A stretch of DNA of 64,000 nucleotides from Pseudomonadota bacterium (GCA_018240785.1 JAFEFC010000022.1:101697-165696), one strand, 5' to 3'; positions 1 through 8,872 are shown, numbered from the stretch's first letter. Translations and numbers: made by a program. The notes: generated from the sequence alone by a model not told the origin.

Positions 1-696
1 GCACGCGCGTCGAACGGCGCCTTTTCGTTCGAACTCGACTTCGTGCCCGGTGACCCCCCCCTGCTGAATGGGCGCGGCGGTTTCAGCCGCAAGGCACCGG
101 ATCCCCGCCATGCCAGCCACTACTACAGCCGCCCGCAACTGAAGGTGGACGGCACCCTGACGCTCGATGGCAGGCGTCATGCGGTTCGGGGCTCGGCGTG
201 GCTGGATCACGAGTGGTCCAGCGAGCTGATGCCGGAGCGTGCGAAAGGCTGGGACTGGATCGGCATCAACCTGCACGAAGGCGGCTCGCTGATGGCCTTT
301 CGCATGCGCGACGCCGATGGTCGCCCCATGTGGACGGCGCTGACGCTGGTCGAAGGAGGCCGTGCGCAGCGCGCGGAAGGACCGGACGTGGTGCGTTTCG
401 TGCCGCTGCGCACATGGCGGTCGCCGCGCACCGGCGCTGACTATCCGGTGGCGTGGGAACTGGAACTGCCCGCCGCTGCACCGGATGGCCCTATGCGACG
501 CCTGCGCCTCGTGCCGCTGATGGACGATCAGGAACTCGACAGCTCGCGTTCGACCGGCGCGATCTACTGGGAAGGCGCGGTGCGCGCGCTGGAACTCGGC
601 GACGCGCCGGCAACGCAGGCGATCGACGGCAAGCCGCGCGAGATCGGCCGTGGGTATCTCGAGATGACCGGATACGCCAACCGGCCGCAGATGTGA
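1..696 (+). CDS. AttH/CrtC-like lipocalin-domain protein, 3' end only
   Basis: The reading frame is open from the first base, so the N-terminus lies outside the window; about 231 C-terminal residues are visible. The sequence resembles the lipocalin-like AttH/carotenoid 1,2-hydratase (CrtC) superfamily: a YYSRPQL stretch, then a WLDHEWSS motif followed by GWDWIGINLHEGGSLMAFRM, which is the characteristic strand pair of this fold. Family members are usually encoded beside a MacB-like ABC transporter, act at the envelope, and are often annotated as predicted secreted hydrolases; their reaction is generally unproven. No neighbour upstream can be seen. It ends 14 bases before the stop of the convergent metal-sensor gene. 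The family is fairly sure, the function unknown. Confidence 0.75.
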   Translation, partial: ARASNGAFSFELDFVPGDPPLLNGRGGFSRKAPDPRHASHYYSRPQLKVDGTLTLDGRRHAVRGSAWLDHEWSSELMPERAKGWDWIGINLHEGGSLMAFRMRDADGRPMWTALTLVEGGRAQRAEGPDVVRFVPLRTWRSPRTGADYPVAWELELPAAAPDGPMRRLRLVPLMDDQELDSSRSTGAIYWEGAVRALELGDAPATQAIDGKPREIGRGYLEMTGYANRPQM

Positions 697-709
697 GCCT
701 CGACGCCGT

Positions 710-979
710 CTACAGGTACTTCGTGATTTCCTTGAACTCGCGGATCGTTTCGTCCGCATTGTCTCCGCCTGCGCGCACCGCCCCTTCCAGGCAGTGCTCG
801 ATATGGTCATGAACGAGCGTGCGCTTAGCGCTGCCGATGGCCTTCTCGACGGCCTGGAGCTGCTGGGCGATCTCCAGACAGCCTCGGGCCTCCTCCAGCA
901 TGGCGAGAATGCTCTTCAAGTGGCCTTGAGCGCGCTTGAGGCGTTTGATCACATCCGGGTGAGTTGTGTGCGTTGTCAT
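710..979 (-). CDS. CsoR/RcnR/FrmR-family metal-sensing repressor
   Basis: An 89-residue all-helical DUF156 protein. The family signature is clear: VIKRLKRAQGHL in helix 1, then QLQAVEKAI and the LVHDHIEHC stretch. The metal-binding triad reads Cys34-His59-Cys63, the arrangement of CsoR-type Cu(I) and InrS-type Ni(II) sensors rather than RcnR (Cys-His-His) or FrmR (Cys-His-Glu). An extra N-terminal His4/His7 could contribute a fourth ligand. Members bind DNA as tetramers at G-tract inverted repeats and release it on metal binding. Such a repeat lies directly upstream (993-1011), so autoregulation is likely. No copper or nickel exporter is adjacent; the nearest downstream transport gene on the other side is mgtA, which is a magnesium pump. 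The inducing metal is therefore undetermined. Confidence 0.9.
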   Translation of the reverse strand: MTTHTTHPDVIKRLKRAQGHLKSILAMLEEARGCLEIAQQLQAVEKAIGSAKRTLVHDHIEHCLEGAVRAGGDNADETIREFKEITKYL

Positions 980-992
980 AGTGCCGTCATCC

Positions 993-1011
993 TATCCCCC
1001 CGGAGGGGATA
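993..1011. promoter_or_regulatory. CsoR-type G-tract operator
   Basis: A perfect 7-bp inverted repeat, TATCCCC-N5-GGGGATA, lies 14 bases upstream of the metal-sensor start codon. CsoR/RcnR proteins recognise A/T-flanked G/C tracts of this kind, and the position would block transcription of the sensor gene. Assignment rests on symmetry and position. Confidence 0.6.
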
Positions 1012-1295
1012 TTGGCAGCTATTCCAAGGCGGGTTACAATTTCCTTGGGTTCAACTTCGGAGTTCCTCCTGTGGACAGTCCTAGTAGTCGATCTTGTATC
1101 GATCAATCACAGGCAAGGTAATCGCGAGGTCCTCATCTCGCCACTGCCTTGCCGACTTGGCGGGTAGTGGAATCAGGCGGCCGGTTCTCGGTCGCTTTCA
1201 GCTACTTCCCTTTTGATCGTGAGCGTGTCGCCGCACCTGCGGCGGCACAGAATCAGCCGTGCCTTCTTGCGCATCGGCCGGGGGTATCGTGTGTG
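1012..1295. other. Non-coding stretch with a stem-loop
   Basis: I see no convincing gene between the metal-sensor promoter and the porin remnant. The arms GGCAAGG (1112-1118) and CCTTGCC (1147-1153), with inner GCGAG/CTCGC pairing, could form a hairpin. It may be the start of a lost gene's leader or part of a mobile-element remnant. It does not look like an M-box magnesium riboswitch. Confidence 0.3.
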
Positions 1296-1705
1296 CCTTG
1301 CTGATGACGCACGGGGCCTACGACTACGCTGCCGATGCGCGCGGCTATTCGTGGGGCGCTGCACTGGAGTCGTATCACGACGACTGGGTGGTCCGCGCGG
1401 GGCGCTTCATCCAGCCCAAGGAGCCCAACCAGCAGGCACTCGATCCGCACATCTTCCAGCATCGGCGTCGCTATGGCGCGCAATGGGCTTTCCAAGGTGC
1501 ACCGCGACTATCTCGCCGCAGGCGGGCTTGGCTTCTTCATCGGCGATGGCCGCCTGAACTACCGCCCCGAAACCGTGTTCGAGGCGTTCTACAACCTGAA
1601 CCTGACCAAGGCGGCGTGGATCACGCTGGATTGGCAGCACATCCGCAACCCCGCGTACAACGCCGACCGAGGCCCTCTTCGGTGCGGCTGCATACGGAGT
1701 CTTGA
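1296..1705 (+). pseudogene. Carbohydrate-selective porin (OprB family) remnant
   Basis: Two blocks of an OprB-like outer-membrane porin survive in different frames. The first (about 1315-1460) reads GAYDYAADARGYSWGAAL and then VRAGRFIQPKEPNQQALDPH. The second (about 1470-1676), in another frame, reads LAAGGLGFFIGDGRLNYRPE followed by AWITLDWQHIRNPAYNADRG. The last residues, VRLHTES, return to the first frame. These are the mid-barrel and C-terminal strands of the family. The N-terminus, signal peptide and a large central part are missing, so this is a deleted and frameshifted gene that cannot make a porin. It supports the view that the 0.7-5.9 kb segment is a decayed mobile region. Confidence 0.8.
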
Positions 1706-1780
1706 GCCAACACCATGGACTGTCCGTCTCGACGGCCACCCTCCTGATGCGTTCGGGATGGTGGCGACCAGGAGAAAAAC

Positions 1781-4546
1781 TTGAATCTCACCATCCTGAA
1801 AGAACTCTTCGCGGGCTTCATTCGCACTCGTCACGTCGCCCGGCACTTCCGCCGTCTGGCGCTGCTCGACACCCTGGCCCAGACCGGCGTGAGCCGGGAG
1901 GTGCCCTCAACGCTGACCCAGGCGCTGGTCACTGCGGCCACTGCCGAACCCGACGCGCTGCTCAAGCAGCTTGACAGCCATAGCGATGGCCTGACCGAGG
2001 CCCAGGCCGAGGCCATCCGCGAGCGGGTGGGCCTCAATGAGGTCGAACACGAGAAGCCGCTGCCGTGGTGGATGCACCTGTGGCACTGCTACCGTAACCC
2101 GTTCAATCTGCTGTTGACGCTGTTGGCGGTGGTGTCCTACGTCACCGACGACATCAAGGCGACCATCGTCATCAGCTCCATGGTGGTGCTCTCCACCCTG
2201 CTGCGCTTCTGGCAGGAAGGCAAGTCCAACAAGGCCGCCGATGCGCTCAAGGCGATGGTCAGCAACACGGCCACCGTCATTCGTCGTGACCTGTCGGAGG
2301 ACGCAGCGCCCGAGGCCGAAAACTTCTTCGGTGTTCACCTGCACATCAAGGCGGCGCAGCGGGTGGAGCTGCCGATCAAACTGTTGGTGCCCGGCGATCT
2401 GATCGTGCTGTCGGCCGGCGACATGATCCCGGCTGACTGCCGTGTGCTGACCGCCAAAGACCTGTTCATGGCACAAGCGGCGATGACCGGGGAGTCGATG
2501 CCAGTGGAGAAGTTCGCCGTGCAGCGGGACGCCAAGGCGATCAACCCGCTGGAGCTGGACAACATCCTCTTCATGGGCACCAACGTGGTATCCGGTTCAG
2601 CCACGGCCGCGGTACTCGGCACCGGCAACCAGACCTACTTCGGTGCGCTGGCCAGCCGCGTCACCGCCACCGACCGCGCCCCGACCTCGTTCCAGTCGGG
2701 GGTCAATAGGGTGAGCTGGCTGCTGATCCGCTTCATGTTCGTGATGGCCCCGCTGGTGCTCCTCATCAACGGCCTCACCAAGGGCGACTGGACCGAGGCG
2801 CTGCTGTTCGCGCTGTCCATCGCCGTGGGCCTGACACCCGAGATGCTGCCGATGATCGTCACCTCGACGCTGGCCAAGGGCGCGGTGTTCCTGTCGCGCA
2901 AGAAGGTCATCGTCAAGCGGCTCGATGCCATCCAGAATTTTGGTGCGATGGACGTGCTGTGCACCGACAAGACCGGCACGCTGACCCAGGACAGGATTTT
3001 CCTGGCACGGCACGTCGATGTGTGGGGCGAAGAATCCGACGACGTATTGGAGATGGCCTATCTCAACAGCTACTACCAGACCGGACTGAAGAACCTGCTC
3101 GATGTGGCGGTGCTGGAGCACGCTGAGGTGCATCGTGAACTGGAGCCCGCCAAGAACTATCGCAAGGTCGATGAAATCCCCTTCGACTTCAATCGCCGCC
3201 GCATGTCGGTGGTGGTCGCCGAGCACGACGAACATCACCTGCTCATCACCAAGGGCGCAGTCGAGGAAATCCTGGCCGTCTGCACCCAGGTGCGCCATGG
3301 CGAGGCGGTCGAACCGCTTACCGACGAGCTGCTGACCCGCATCCGCACGGTGACGGCCGACCTGAACGAGGAAGGGCTGCGCGTGGTCGCCGTTGCTGCC
3401 AGGGAGTTGCCGCCCATTCAGGAGACCTATGGGCTGGCCGACGAGCGCGAGCTGACCCTGATCGGCTACGTCGCCTTCCTCGACCCGCCGAAGGAGTCCA
3501 CTGCGCCGGCCTTGAAGGCGCTGGCCGAGCATGGCGTGGCGGTCAAGGTGCTCACCGGCGACAACGAGCTGGTGACGGCCAAAATCTGCCGCGAGGTAGG
3601 CCTGGCGCAGCAGGGCGTGCTGCTGGGCAGCGACATCGAGCGCATGAGCGACAAGGTGCTGGCCGAGACCGTGGAGAGCCACAACCTCTTTGCCAAATTG
3701 ACCCCTGCCCACAAGGAACGCATCGTGCGTCTCCTGAAGGCCAATGGCCATGTGGTCGGCTTCATGGGCGACGGCATCAATGATGCGCCGGCACTGCGCA
3801 CCGCGGATATCGGCATTTCGGTCGACACCGCGGTGGACATCGCCAAGGAGGCAGCCGACATCATCCTGCTGGAGAAGAGCCTGATGGTGCTGGAGGAGGG
3901 CGTTCTGGAGGGCCGCCGGACGTTTGCCAACATGCTCAAGTACATCAAGATGACGGCGAGCTCCAACTTCGGCAACGTCTTCTCGGTGCTGGTGGCCTCG
4001 GCCTTCATCCCGTTCCTGCCGATGCTGCCGATGCATCTGCTGGTGCAGAACCTGCTGTACGACATCTCGCAGATCGCCATCCCGTTCGATGATGTGGACG
4101 ACGAACTGCTGCGTCAGCCGCAGCGCTGGCAGCCGGGTGACATCGGCCGCTTCATGGTGTTCTTCGGGCCGATCAGCTCGGTGTTCGACATCACGACTTT
4201 CGCGATGATGTGGTTCGTGTTCGGCGCGCAGACGCCGGAGCAGCAAACGCTGTTCCAGTCCGGCTGGTTCATCGTCGGCCTGCTGACGCAGACCCTGATC
4301 GTGCACATGATTCGCACGGCCAAGCTGCCATTCATCCAGAGCCGGGCGGCGATGCCGCTGATGGTGATGACTGGCGTCATCATGGCCATCGGCATCTTCC
4401 TGCCGATGGGACCGCTGGCGCACTACTTCAAGTTGCAGGCGCTGCCGCCGCTGTACTTCGCGTTCCTGCCATTGATCCTGCTGGCCTACATGGGGCTGAC
4501 GCAGGCCATGAAGGGAATCTACCGCCGCCGCTACGGTTGGCAATGA
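1781..4546 (+). CDS. mgtA: Magnesium-translocating P-type ATPase
   Basis: A 921-residue P3B-type ATPase that imports Mg2+ across the inner membrane using ATP. Motifs in order: TGES in the actuator domain at residue 236, phosphorylation site DKTGTLT with Asp396, TGDN in the nucleotide-binding part, and hinge motif GDGINDAP near residue 663. Paired hydrophobic helices follow the N-terminal region (about residues 95-145), precede the catalytic domain and fill the C-terminal 200 residues. The start is TTG, placed by the AGGAGAAA ribosome-binding site just upstream; length matches MgtA/MgtB. mgtC follows after 9 bases, so the two form an operon. No mgt leader is recognisable because the upstream DNA is a decayed porin gene. 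The gene appears intact despite broken genes on both sides. Confidence 0.95.
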   Translation: MNLTILKELFAGFIRTRHVARHFRRLALLDTLAQTGVSREVPSTLTQALVTAATAEPDALLKQLDSHSDGLTEAQAEAIRERVGLNEVEHEKPLPWWMHLWHCYRNPFNLLLTLLAVVSYVTDDIKATIVISSMVVLSTLLRFWQEGKSNKAADALKAMVSNTATVIRRDLSEDAAPEAENFFGVHLHIKAAQRVELPIKLLVPGDLIVLSAGDMIPADCRVLTAKDLFMAQAAMTGESMPVEKFAVQRDAKAINPLELDNILFMGTNVVSGSATAAVLGTGNQTYFGALASRVTATDRAPTSFQSGVNRVSWLLIRFMFVMAPLVLLINGLTKGDWTEALLFALSIAVGLTPEMLPMIVTSTLAKGAVFLSRKKVIVKRLDAIQNFGAMDVLCTDKTGTLTQDRIFLARHVDVWGEESDDVLEMAYLNSYYQTGLKNLLDVAVLEHAEVHRELEPAKNYRKVDEIPFDFNRRRMSVVVAEHDEHHLLITKGAVEEILAVCTQVRHGEAVEPLTDELLTRIRTVTADLNEEGLRVVAVAARELPPIQETYGLADERELTLIGYVAFLDPPKESTAPALKALAEHGVAVKVLTGDNELVTAKICREVGLAQQGVLLGSDIERMSDKVLAETVESHNLFAKLTPAHKERIVRLLKANGHVVGFMGDGINDAPALRTADIGISVDTAVDIAKEAADIILLEKSLMVLEEGVLEGRRTFANMLKYIKMTASSNFGNVFSVLVASAFIPFLPMLPMHLLVQNLLYDISQIAIPFDDVDDELLRQPQRWQPGDIGRFMVFFGPISSVFDITTFAMMWFVFGAQTPEQQTLFQSGWFIVGLLTQTLIVHMIRTAKLPFIQSRAAMPLMVMTGVIMAIGIFLPMGPLAHYFKLQALPPLYFAFLPLILLAYMGLTQAMKGIYRRRYGWQ

Positions 4547-4555
4547 GGAGGAGCC

Positions 4556-5272
4556 ATGACGGCGTTGCAGAACATCAACCTGGCCTCGCTGCTCGACACA
4601 CTGCTCAGCCTGGCCACGGCCTTCGTGCTGGGCGGCCTGATCGGCCTGGAGCGCCAGTACCGCCAGCGCACGGCCGGGCTGCGCACCAACGTGCTGGTGG
4701 CGCTCGGCGCGGCCGTATTCGTGGACATGGCTAACCGGCTGCATGGCCATGAAGGCGCGGTGCATGTCGTGGCCTATGTGGTGTCAGGCATCGGCTTCCT
4801 CGGCGCTGGCGTCATCATGCGCGAAGAGGGCAATGTGCGCGGCCTCAACACGGCCGCCACCTTGTGGGGTTCTGCCGCCGTGGGCGCGGCTGCCGGAGCC
4901 GACCTGATCCTCGAAGCGGTGCTCGCGACGGTGTTCGTGCTGGCCGCCAACACCTTGCTGAGGCCCATCGTCAACGCGATCAACCGCAAGCCGCTGGACG
5001 TGGAGTCAGTCGAAGTTACCAACACGGTCTACGTAATTGCCGAGCGCGCGCACCAGAAGATGGTGATGGCCCAGCTCGAAGAGGAACTGGAGCGCAGCAG
5101 CTACCCGACTCACGACCTTGACATCCACGCCTTTGGGCAAAACGACGTGGAAATCGAAGCGACCTTGGCTGCCACTTCGATTGACGGTGAAAAGCTCGAT
5201 GCCCTGGTGCAGCGACTGGCCGCTTTGCCATCGGTGCGGCAAGCGTTCTGGAGTCCTAGCACAACCGAGTAA
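4556..5272 (+). CDS. mgtC: MgtC/SapB family inner-membrane protein
   Basis: A 238-residue protein with an N-terminal multi-helix MgtC domain (about residues 1-140; conserved GGLIGLERQYRQRTAGLRTN and GIGFLGAGVIMREEG) followed by a soluble ACT-like C-terminal domain. MgtC proteins support growth at low magnesium and in macrophages, largely by inhibiting the F1Fo ATP synthase rather than by transporting Mg2+. A strong AGGAGGAG site precedes the ATG, 9 bases after mgtA, so the genes are co-transcribed. Its stop codon abuts the Tn3-type transposase remnant, showing that the pair was carried on or beside a transposon. Confidence 0.92.
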   Translation: MTALQNINLASLLDTLLSLATAFVLGGLIGLERQYRQRTAGLRTNVLVALGAAVFVDMANRLHGHEGAVHVVAYVVSGIGFLGAGVIMREEGNVRGLNTAATLWGSAAVGAAAGADLILEAVLATVFVLAANTLLRPIVNAINRKPLDVESVEVTNTVYVIAERAHQKMVMAQLEEELERSSYPTHDLDIHAFGQNDVEIEATLAATSIDGEKLDALVQRLAALPSVRQAFWSPSTTE

Positions 5273-5899
5273 TCCAAGCTCTACGTTCCGAAGGGCAACA
5301 CCGCCCAAGAAACGCTCACGCTGATGAACAGTAACGACCGGCTGAACATCAAGGCGATTCGCGCCCATTGGGACGACATCCGGCGTCTGGCCACCTCGAT
5401 CAAGCAAGGCACGGTGACGGCCTCGCTGATGCTGCGCAAACTCGGCCGCTATCCGCGCCAGAATGGCTTGGCCGTGGCGCTGCGCGAGATGGGCCGCATT
5501 GAGCGCACGCTGTTCATCGTCGACTGGCTGCAAAGCGCTGAACTGCGCCGCCGGCGTGCATGCCGGGCTGAACAAGGGCGAGGCCCGAAACGCGCTGGCC
5601 CGCGCCGTGTTCTTCAACCGGCTGGGCGAAATCCGCGACCGCAGTTTCGAGCAGCAGCGCTACCGGGCCAGCGGCCTCAACTCGGTGACGGCGGCCATCG
5701 TGCTCTGGAATACGGTTTACCTAGTACGGGCCGCCAATGCCCTGCGCGGCCAAGGCCAAGCCGTCGATGACACCCTGCTGCAGCACCTATCGCCGCTGGG
5801 CTGGAACACATCAATCTGACCGGCGATTACCTCTGGCGCAACAGTGTCAAGATCGGCGCGGGCAAGTTCAGGCCGCTTCGAACGCTGCAACCGGCCTGA
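5273..5899 (+). pseudogene. tnpA: Tn3-family transposase (TnpA) C-terminal remnant
   Basis: The last ~205 residues of a Tn3-family DDE transposase survive in three frames. The first block (to about 5555) contains [20 protein letters not shown] and ends at LQSAELRRR. After a frameshift the second contains [20 protein letters not shown] and [13 protein letters not shown] second shift near 5808, consistent with loss of one G in the codons for Gly-Trp-Glu, is followed by NLTGDYLW and the C-terminus ending at 5899. The N-terminal ~780 residues are absent and replaced by mgtC. No terminal inverted repeat is identifiable. The element is dead but marks the island border with rfbD. Confidence 0.88.
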
Positions 5900-6015
5900 C
5901 ATGCGTCATGTCACGACCCCCATCTGCAGACAGGCCGGCAGCATTGCACGCCTTGTCGGCTGCGCCGATGCGATAATCCGGCGGCCGCAATTTGCGCGAT
6001 GTGAAGGCATGGGTC

Positions 6016-6906
6016 ATGAAGGTTCTGCTGCTGGGCAGTGAAGGGCAGGTGGGTTGGGAGCTGCAGCGCTCGCTTGCACCGCTGGGTGAAGTCGTGGCGC
6101 TCGGCCGCAGGCGTGACGACGGCCTGTGCGGCGACTTGTCCCGTCCGGACGAGCTCATTGCCAGCGTGCGTTGTCTGATGCCGGACGTGATCGTCAATGC
6201 CGCCGCCTATACCGCGGTGGACAAGGCCGAAAGCGAACCCGAGCTCGCGCGGGCGATCAACGCCGAGGCGGTTCGCCGGCTGGCCGTCGAAGCGGCTGTT
6301 TCGCGCACCTGGTTGCTGCATTACTCCACCGACTACGTCTTCGACGGTAGCGGCGACCGGCCGTGGCGCGAGGACGATGCCACCGCGCCGATATCGGTCT
6401 ACGGCAGCACCAAGCTGGCGGGCGAGGAGGCGATCCGCGCCAGCGGCTGCCGTCACCTGATCCTGCGCACCTCCTGGGTGTATGCGGCGCGCGGCGGCAA
6501 TTTCGCGCGCACGATGCTGCGGCTGGCCGCCGAGCGTGACCGCCTCACCGTGATCGACGACCAGGTCGGCGCGCCCACCGGCGCCGAGCTGATCGCCGAC
6601 GTCAGCGCCCATGCCCTGCGCAGCGCACTGCGCGAGCCCGGCCTGTCGGGCACATATCACCTGGCGGCGGCCGGCGAGACGAGCTGGCACGGCTATGCAC
6701 GCTTCGTCATCGACGAGGCGTGCGCGCTGGGCCTTGCGCTGAAGGTGACGGACATCGCACCCATCCCCACCACGGATTACCCCACACCCGCGCGGCGACC
6801 GCTGAATTCGCGGCTCGACACCTCGCGCCTGCGCGAGCGCTTCGGCCTCGCGCTGCCCGACTGGCAGGCCGGCGTGCGACGCATGCTGCGCGAAGTGCTG
6901 CAGTAG
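6016..6906 (+). CDS. rfbD: dTDP-4-dehydrorhamnose reductase
   Basis: A 296-residue extended short-chain dehydrogenase that reduces dTDP-4-dehydro-L-rhamnose to dTDP-L-rhamnose with NAD(P)H, the last step of the rhamnose donor pathway for O-antigen or exopolysaccharide. Visible are the nucleotide-binding loop GSEGQVGWEL at the N-terminus, the NAAAYTAVDKAE motif, the STDYVFDG stretch, and catalytic Tyr/Lys in VYGSTKLAGE. ATG 6016 is chosen because the protein then begins MKVLLLG as usual; upstream in-frame starts add atypical residues. manC follows after 59 bases. rfbA, rfbB and rfbC are not in the window. Confidence 0.93.
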   Translation: MKVLLLGSEGQVGWELQRSLAPLGEVVALGRRRDDGLCGDLSRPDELIASVRCLMPDVIVNAAAYTAVDKAESEPELARAINAEAVRRLAVEAAVSRTWLLHYSTDYVFDGSGDRPWREDDATAPISVYGSTKLAGEEAIRASGCRHLILRTSWVYAARGGNFARTMLRLAAERDRLTVIDDQVGAPTGAELIADVSAHALRSALREPGLSGTYHLAAAGETSWHGYARFVIDEACALGLALKVTDIAPIPTTDYPTPARRPLNSRLDTSRLRERFGLALPDWQAGVRRMLREVLQ

Positions 6907-6965
6907 CGCGGGTATCAGCCCGTACCTGCAGCACATTTTCGACGATTCCACACGAGACCCAGCAG

Positions 6966-8414
6966 ATGACGATCAAGAGCGTAATTCTTTCCGGCGGTTC
7001 GGGAACCCGCCTGTGGCCGGCCTCGCGCGAAACCTATCCGAAGCAGTTGCTGCCGCTGACCGGCGAGAACTCGCTGCTGCAGGAAACCGCGTTGCGGCTG
7101 AAGGGCTTCGAGGCGATGGACGTCGACCCGCGCCCCATCGTCGTGAGCAACGAGGAATACCGTTTCATCATCGCCGAGCAGTTGCGCCAGATCGGCGTGC
7201 GTTCACCGCAGATCGTGCTCGAACCGGTTGGCCGCAACACGGCGCCGGCGCTGACGCTGGCTGCGCATGTGGCGAGCGAGGAGGGCGATCCGGTGCTGCT
7301 GGTGATGCCGGCCGACCACGTCATCGCCGATCTTGGCGCATTCCAGCGCGGCATCGCCGAGGGCGCACGGCTCGCGGCCGCGGGCGCGCTCGTGACCTTT
7401 GGCATCGTGCCCGACCGCCCCGAGACCGGCTACGGCTACATTCGCGCCGGAGATGTGCCGGCGGACGCCGAGACCGCCCGCAGCCTGCTCGAATTCGTCG
7501 AGAAGCCCGACGCGCAGACCGCCCAGGCCTATGTTGACAGCGGCCAGTTCTTCTGGAACAGCGGCATCTTCATGATGAAGGCGTCGGTGTGGCTGCGCGC
7601 CATCGCGCAATGCAATCCTGCGATGGCCTCCGCCTGTTCCGAGGCCGCGGCAGCATCGGCGCGCGACGCCGACTTCCTGCGCGTGGATCGCGCCGCATTC
7701 GAGCGCTGCCCGTCGGATTCGATCGACTACGCGGTGATGGAGCGGATGCCGTCCGCGCCGGAGCTGGGGGCAGGCGTCGTCGTGCCCTTGTCCGCAGGCT
7801 GGTCGGATGTCGGCGCGTGGGACGCGCTGTGGGCGGTGTCCGACAAGGACGCGCAGGGCAACAGCGCGCGCGGCGAGGTGATGTTCGAAGCGAGCCGCAA
7901 CACCCTGGTGCATGCCAGCAACCGCCTGGTGGCGGCGATCGGCTGCGAGGACATGGTGGTGGTCGAGACGCCCGACGCGGTGATGGTCGCCCACAAGAGC
8001 CACACGCAGGACGTCAAGAAGGTGGTCGCACGGCTCAAGGCGGAAGGCCGCAGCCTTGCCCAGAGCCACCGCAAGGTTTATCGGCCATGGGGCTGGTACG
8101 ACTCGATCGACGCGGGCGAGCGCTTCCAGGTCAAGCGCATCGTCGTCAATCCTGGCGCCAAGCTGAGCCTGCAGATGCATCATCACCGCGCCGAACACTG
8201 GATCGTCGTGCGCGGCACTGCCGAGGTGACCTGCGGAGAAAAGGTCTTCCTGCTGGCGGAGAACGAATCGACCTACATCCCGCTCGGCCACACGCACCGC
8301 CTGGCCAACCCGGGCCGGCTGCCGCTGGAGATCATCGAAGTGCAGTCGGGCGGCTATCTCGGCGAGGACGACATCGTGCGCTTCGAGGACAACTACGGCC
8401 GCATTGGCCATTGA
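6966..8414 (+). CDS. manC: Mannose-1-phosphate guanylyltransferase / mannose-6-phosphate isomerase
   Basis: A 482-residue bifunctional type II PMI/GMP enzyme that makes GDP-mannose from mannose-6-phosphate. The N-terminal nucleotidyltransferase domain carries the pyrophosphorylase signature GGSGTRLWPASRETYPKQ and FVEKP; the C-terminal cupin holds the isomerase site, with QMHHHRAEHWIVVRGTAEV including the zinc-binding His/Glu residues. ATG 6966 gives the usual start MTIKSVILSGG; more upstream in-frame codons lie inside rfbD. With rfbD it points to polysaccharide or LPS synthesis. The stop is followed by a GC-rich palindrome. Confidence 0.94.
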   Translation: MTIKSVILSGGSGTRLWPASRETYPKQLLPLTGENSLLQETALRLKGFEAMDVDPRPIVVSNEEYRFIIAEQLRQIGVRSPQIVLEPVGRNTAPALTLAAHVASEEGDPVLLVMPADHVIADLGAFQRGIAEGARLAAAGALVTFGIVPDRPETGYGYIRAGDVPADAETARSLLEFVEKPDAQTAQAYVDSGQFFWNSGIFMMKASVWLRAIAQCNPAMASACSEAAAASARDADFLRVDRAAFERCPSDSIDYAVMERMPSAPELGAGVVVPLSAGWSDVGAWDALWAVSDKDAQGNSARGEVMFEASRNTLVHASNRLVAAIGCEDMVVVETPDAVMVAHKSHTQDVKKVVARLKAEGRSLAQSHRKVYRPWGWYDSIDAGERFQVKRIVVNPGAKLSLQMHHHRAEHWIVVRGTAEVTCGEKVFLLAENESTYIPLGHTHRLANPGRLPLEIIEVQSGGYLGEDDIVRFEDNYGRIGH

Positions 8415-8416
8415 CG

Positions 8417-8430
8417 GGCGAGCGCTCGCC
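8417..8430 (+). terminator. GC palindrome after manC
   Basis: GGCGAGCGCTCGCC, a perfect 14-bp palindrome, starts two bases after the manC stop codon. It could fold into a short hairpin, but no T-run follows, so it is at most a weak terminator. Confidence 0.3.
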
Positions 8431-8488
8431 ACCGATAGGCGACCGCTACCGGCCGGCTCGCACAGGACGTGGGGCCGGTCGGCGCGTG

Positions 8489-8494
8489 TATAAT
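8489..8494 (+). promoter_or_regulatory. -10 element of the tRNA-Leu promoter
   Basis: A consensus TATAAT lies 28 bases before the first tRNA base and is followed by a GC-rich discriminator, as expected for a stable-RNA promoter. No clear -35 box is visible at the expected spacing. Confidence 0.6.
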
Positions 8495-8521
8495 GCGCGC
8501 GCTTCAAGCACGGCCGGTGAC

Positions 8522-8606
8522 GCGGGGATGGCGGAATTGGTAGACGCACTGGATTTAGGTTCCAGCGCCGCAAGGCGTGAGAGTTCGAGTCTCTTTCCCC
8601 GCACCA
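8522..8606 (+). tRNA. tRNA-Leu (anticodon UAG)
   Basis: The 85-base sequence folds as a long-variable-arm tRNA. The acceptor arm GCGGGGA (8522-8528) pairs with TCCCCGC (8596-8602), followed by A and an encoded CCA. The anticodon stem CTGGA/TCCAG encloses loop TTTAGGT, giving anticodon TAG (reads CUN). The T arm contains GTTCGAGTC. The following 266 bases hold no gene I can support. It sits between housekeeping sugar-nucleotide genes and the catabolic island. Confidence 0.97.
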
Positions 8607-8872
8607 TTCACTGACCGTGGTATTCCCATAACAGCGATAATGTGCATTATGTAAACTTTAATGGCCGGGCGAGGGTCAGCCAGCAAGCGTTCGGGCGGTA
8701 TCGCGCTCCGCTACTCCGGCAACGATGCACCCGCGAGCACTTCTCGAAAACAGGCGTTGTCCCGTTCGACGCAGCCTTGCAGTGCGGCGATAGCGAGAAG
8801 ATCTTGCCGCCTTCGCCATTCGCCGGCAGAGCCAACCCGGCTCGATCCCATTCATTGCTCGGTCACGCGGGC

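Noticed and set aside
1173-1274. A 33-residue minus-strand frame with LILCRRRCGDTLTIKREV, reminiscent of the CsrA N-terminus
   Set aside because: The match covers only about 13-16 residues, there is no ribosome-binding site, and the rest of CsrA is absent.
1012-1780. Possible M-box or mgtL-type leader before mgtA
   Set aside because: The sequence before mgtA is the porin remnant, and the only hairpin (1112-1153) lies far upstream and does not show M-box features.
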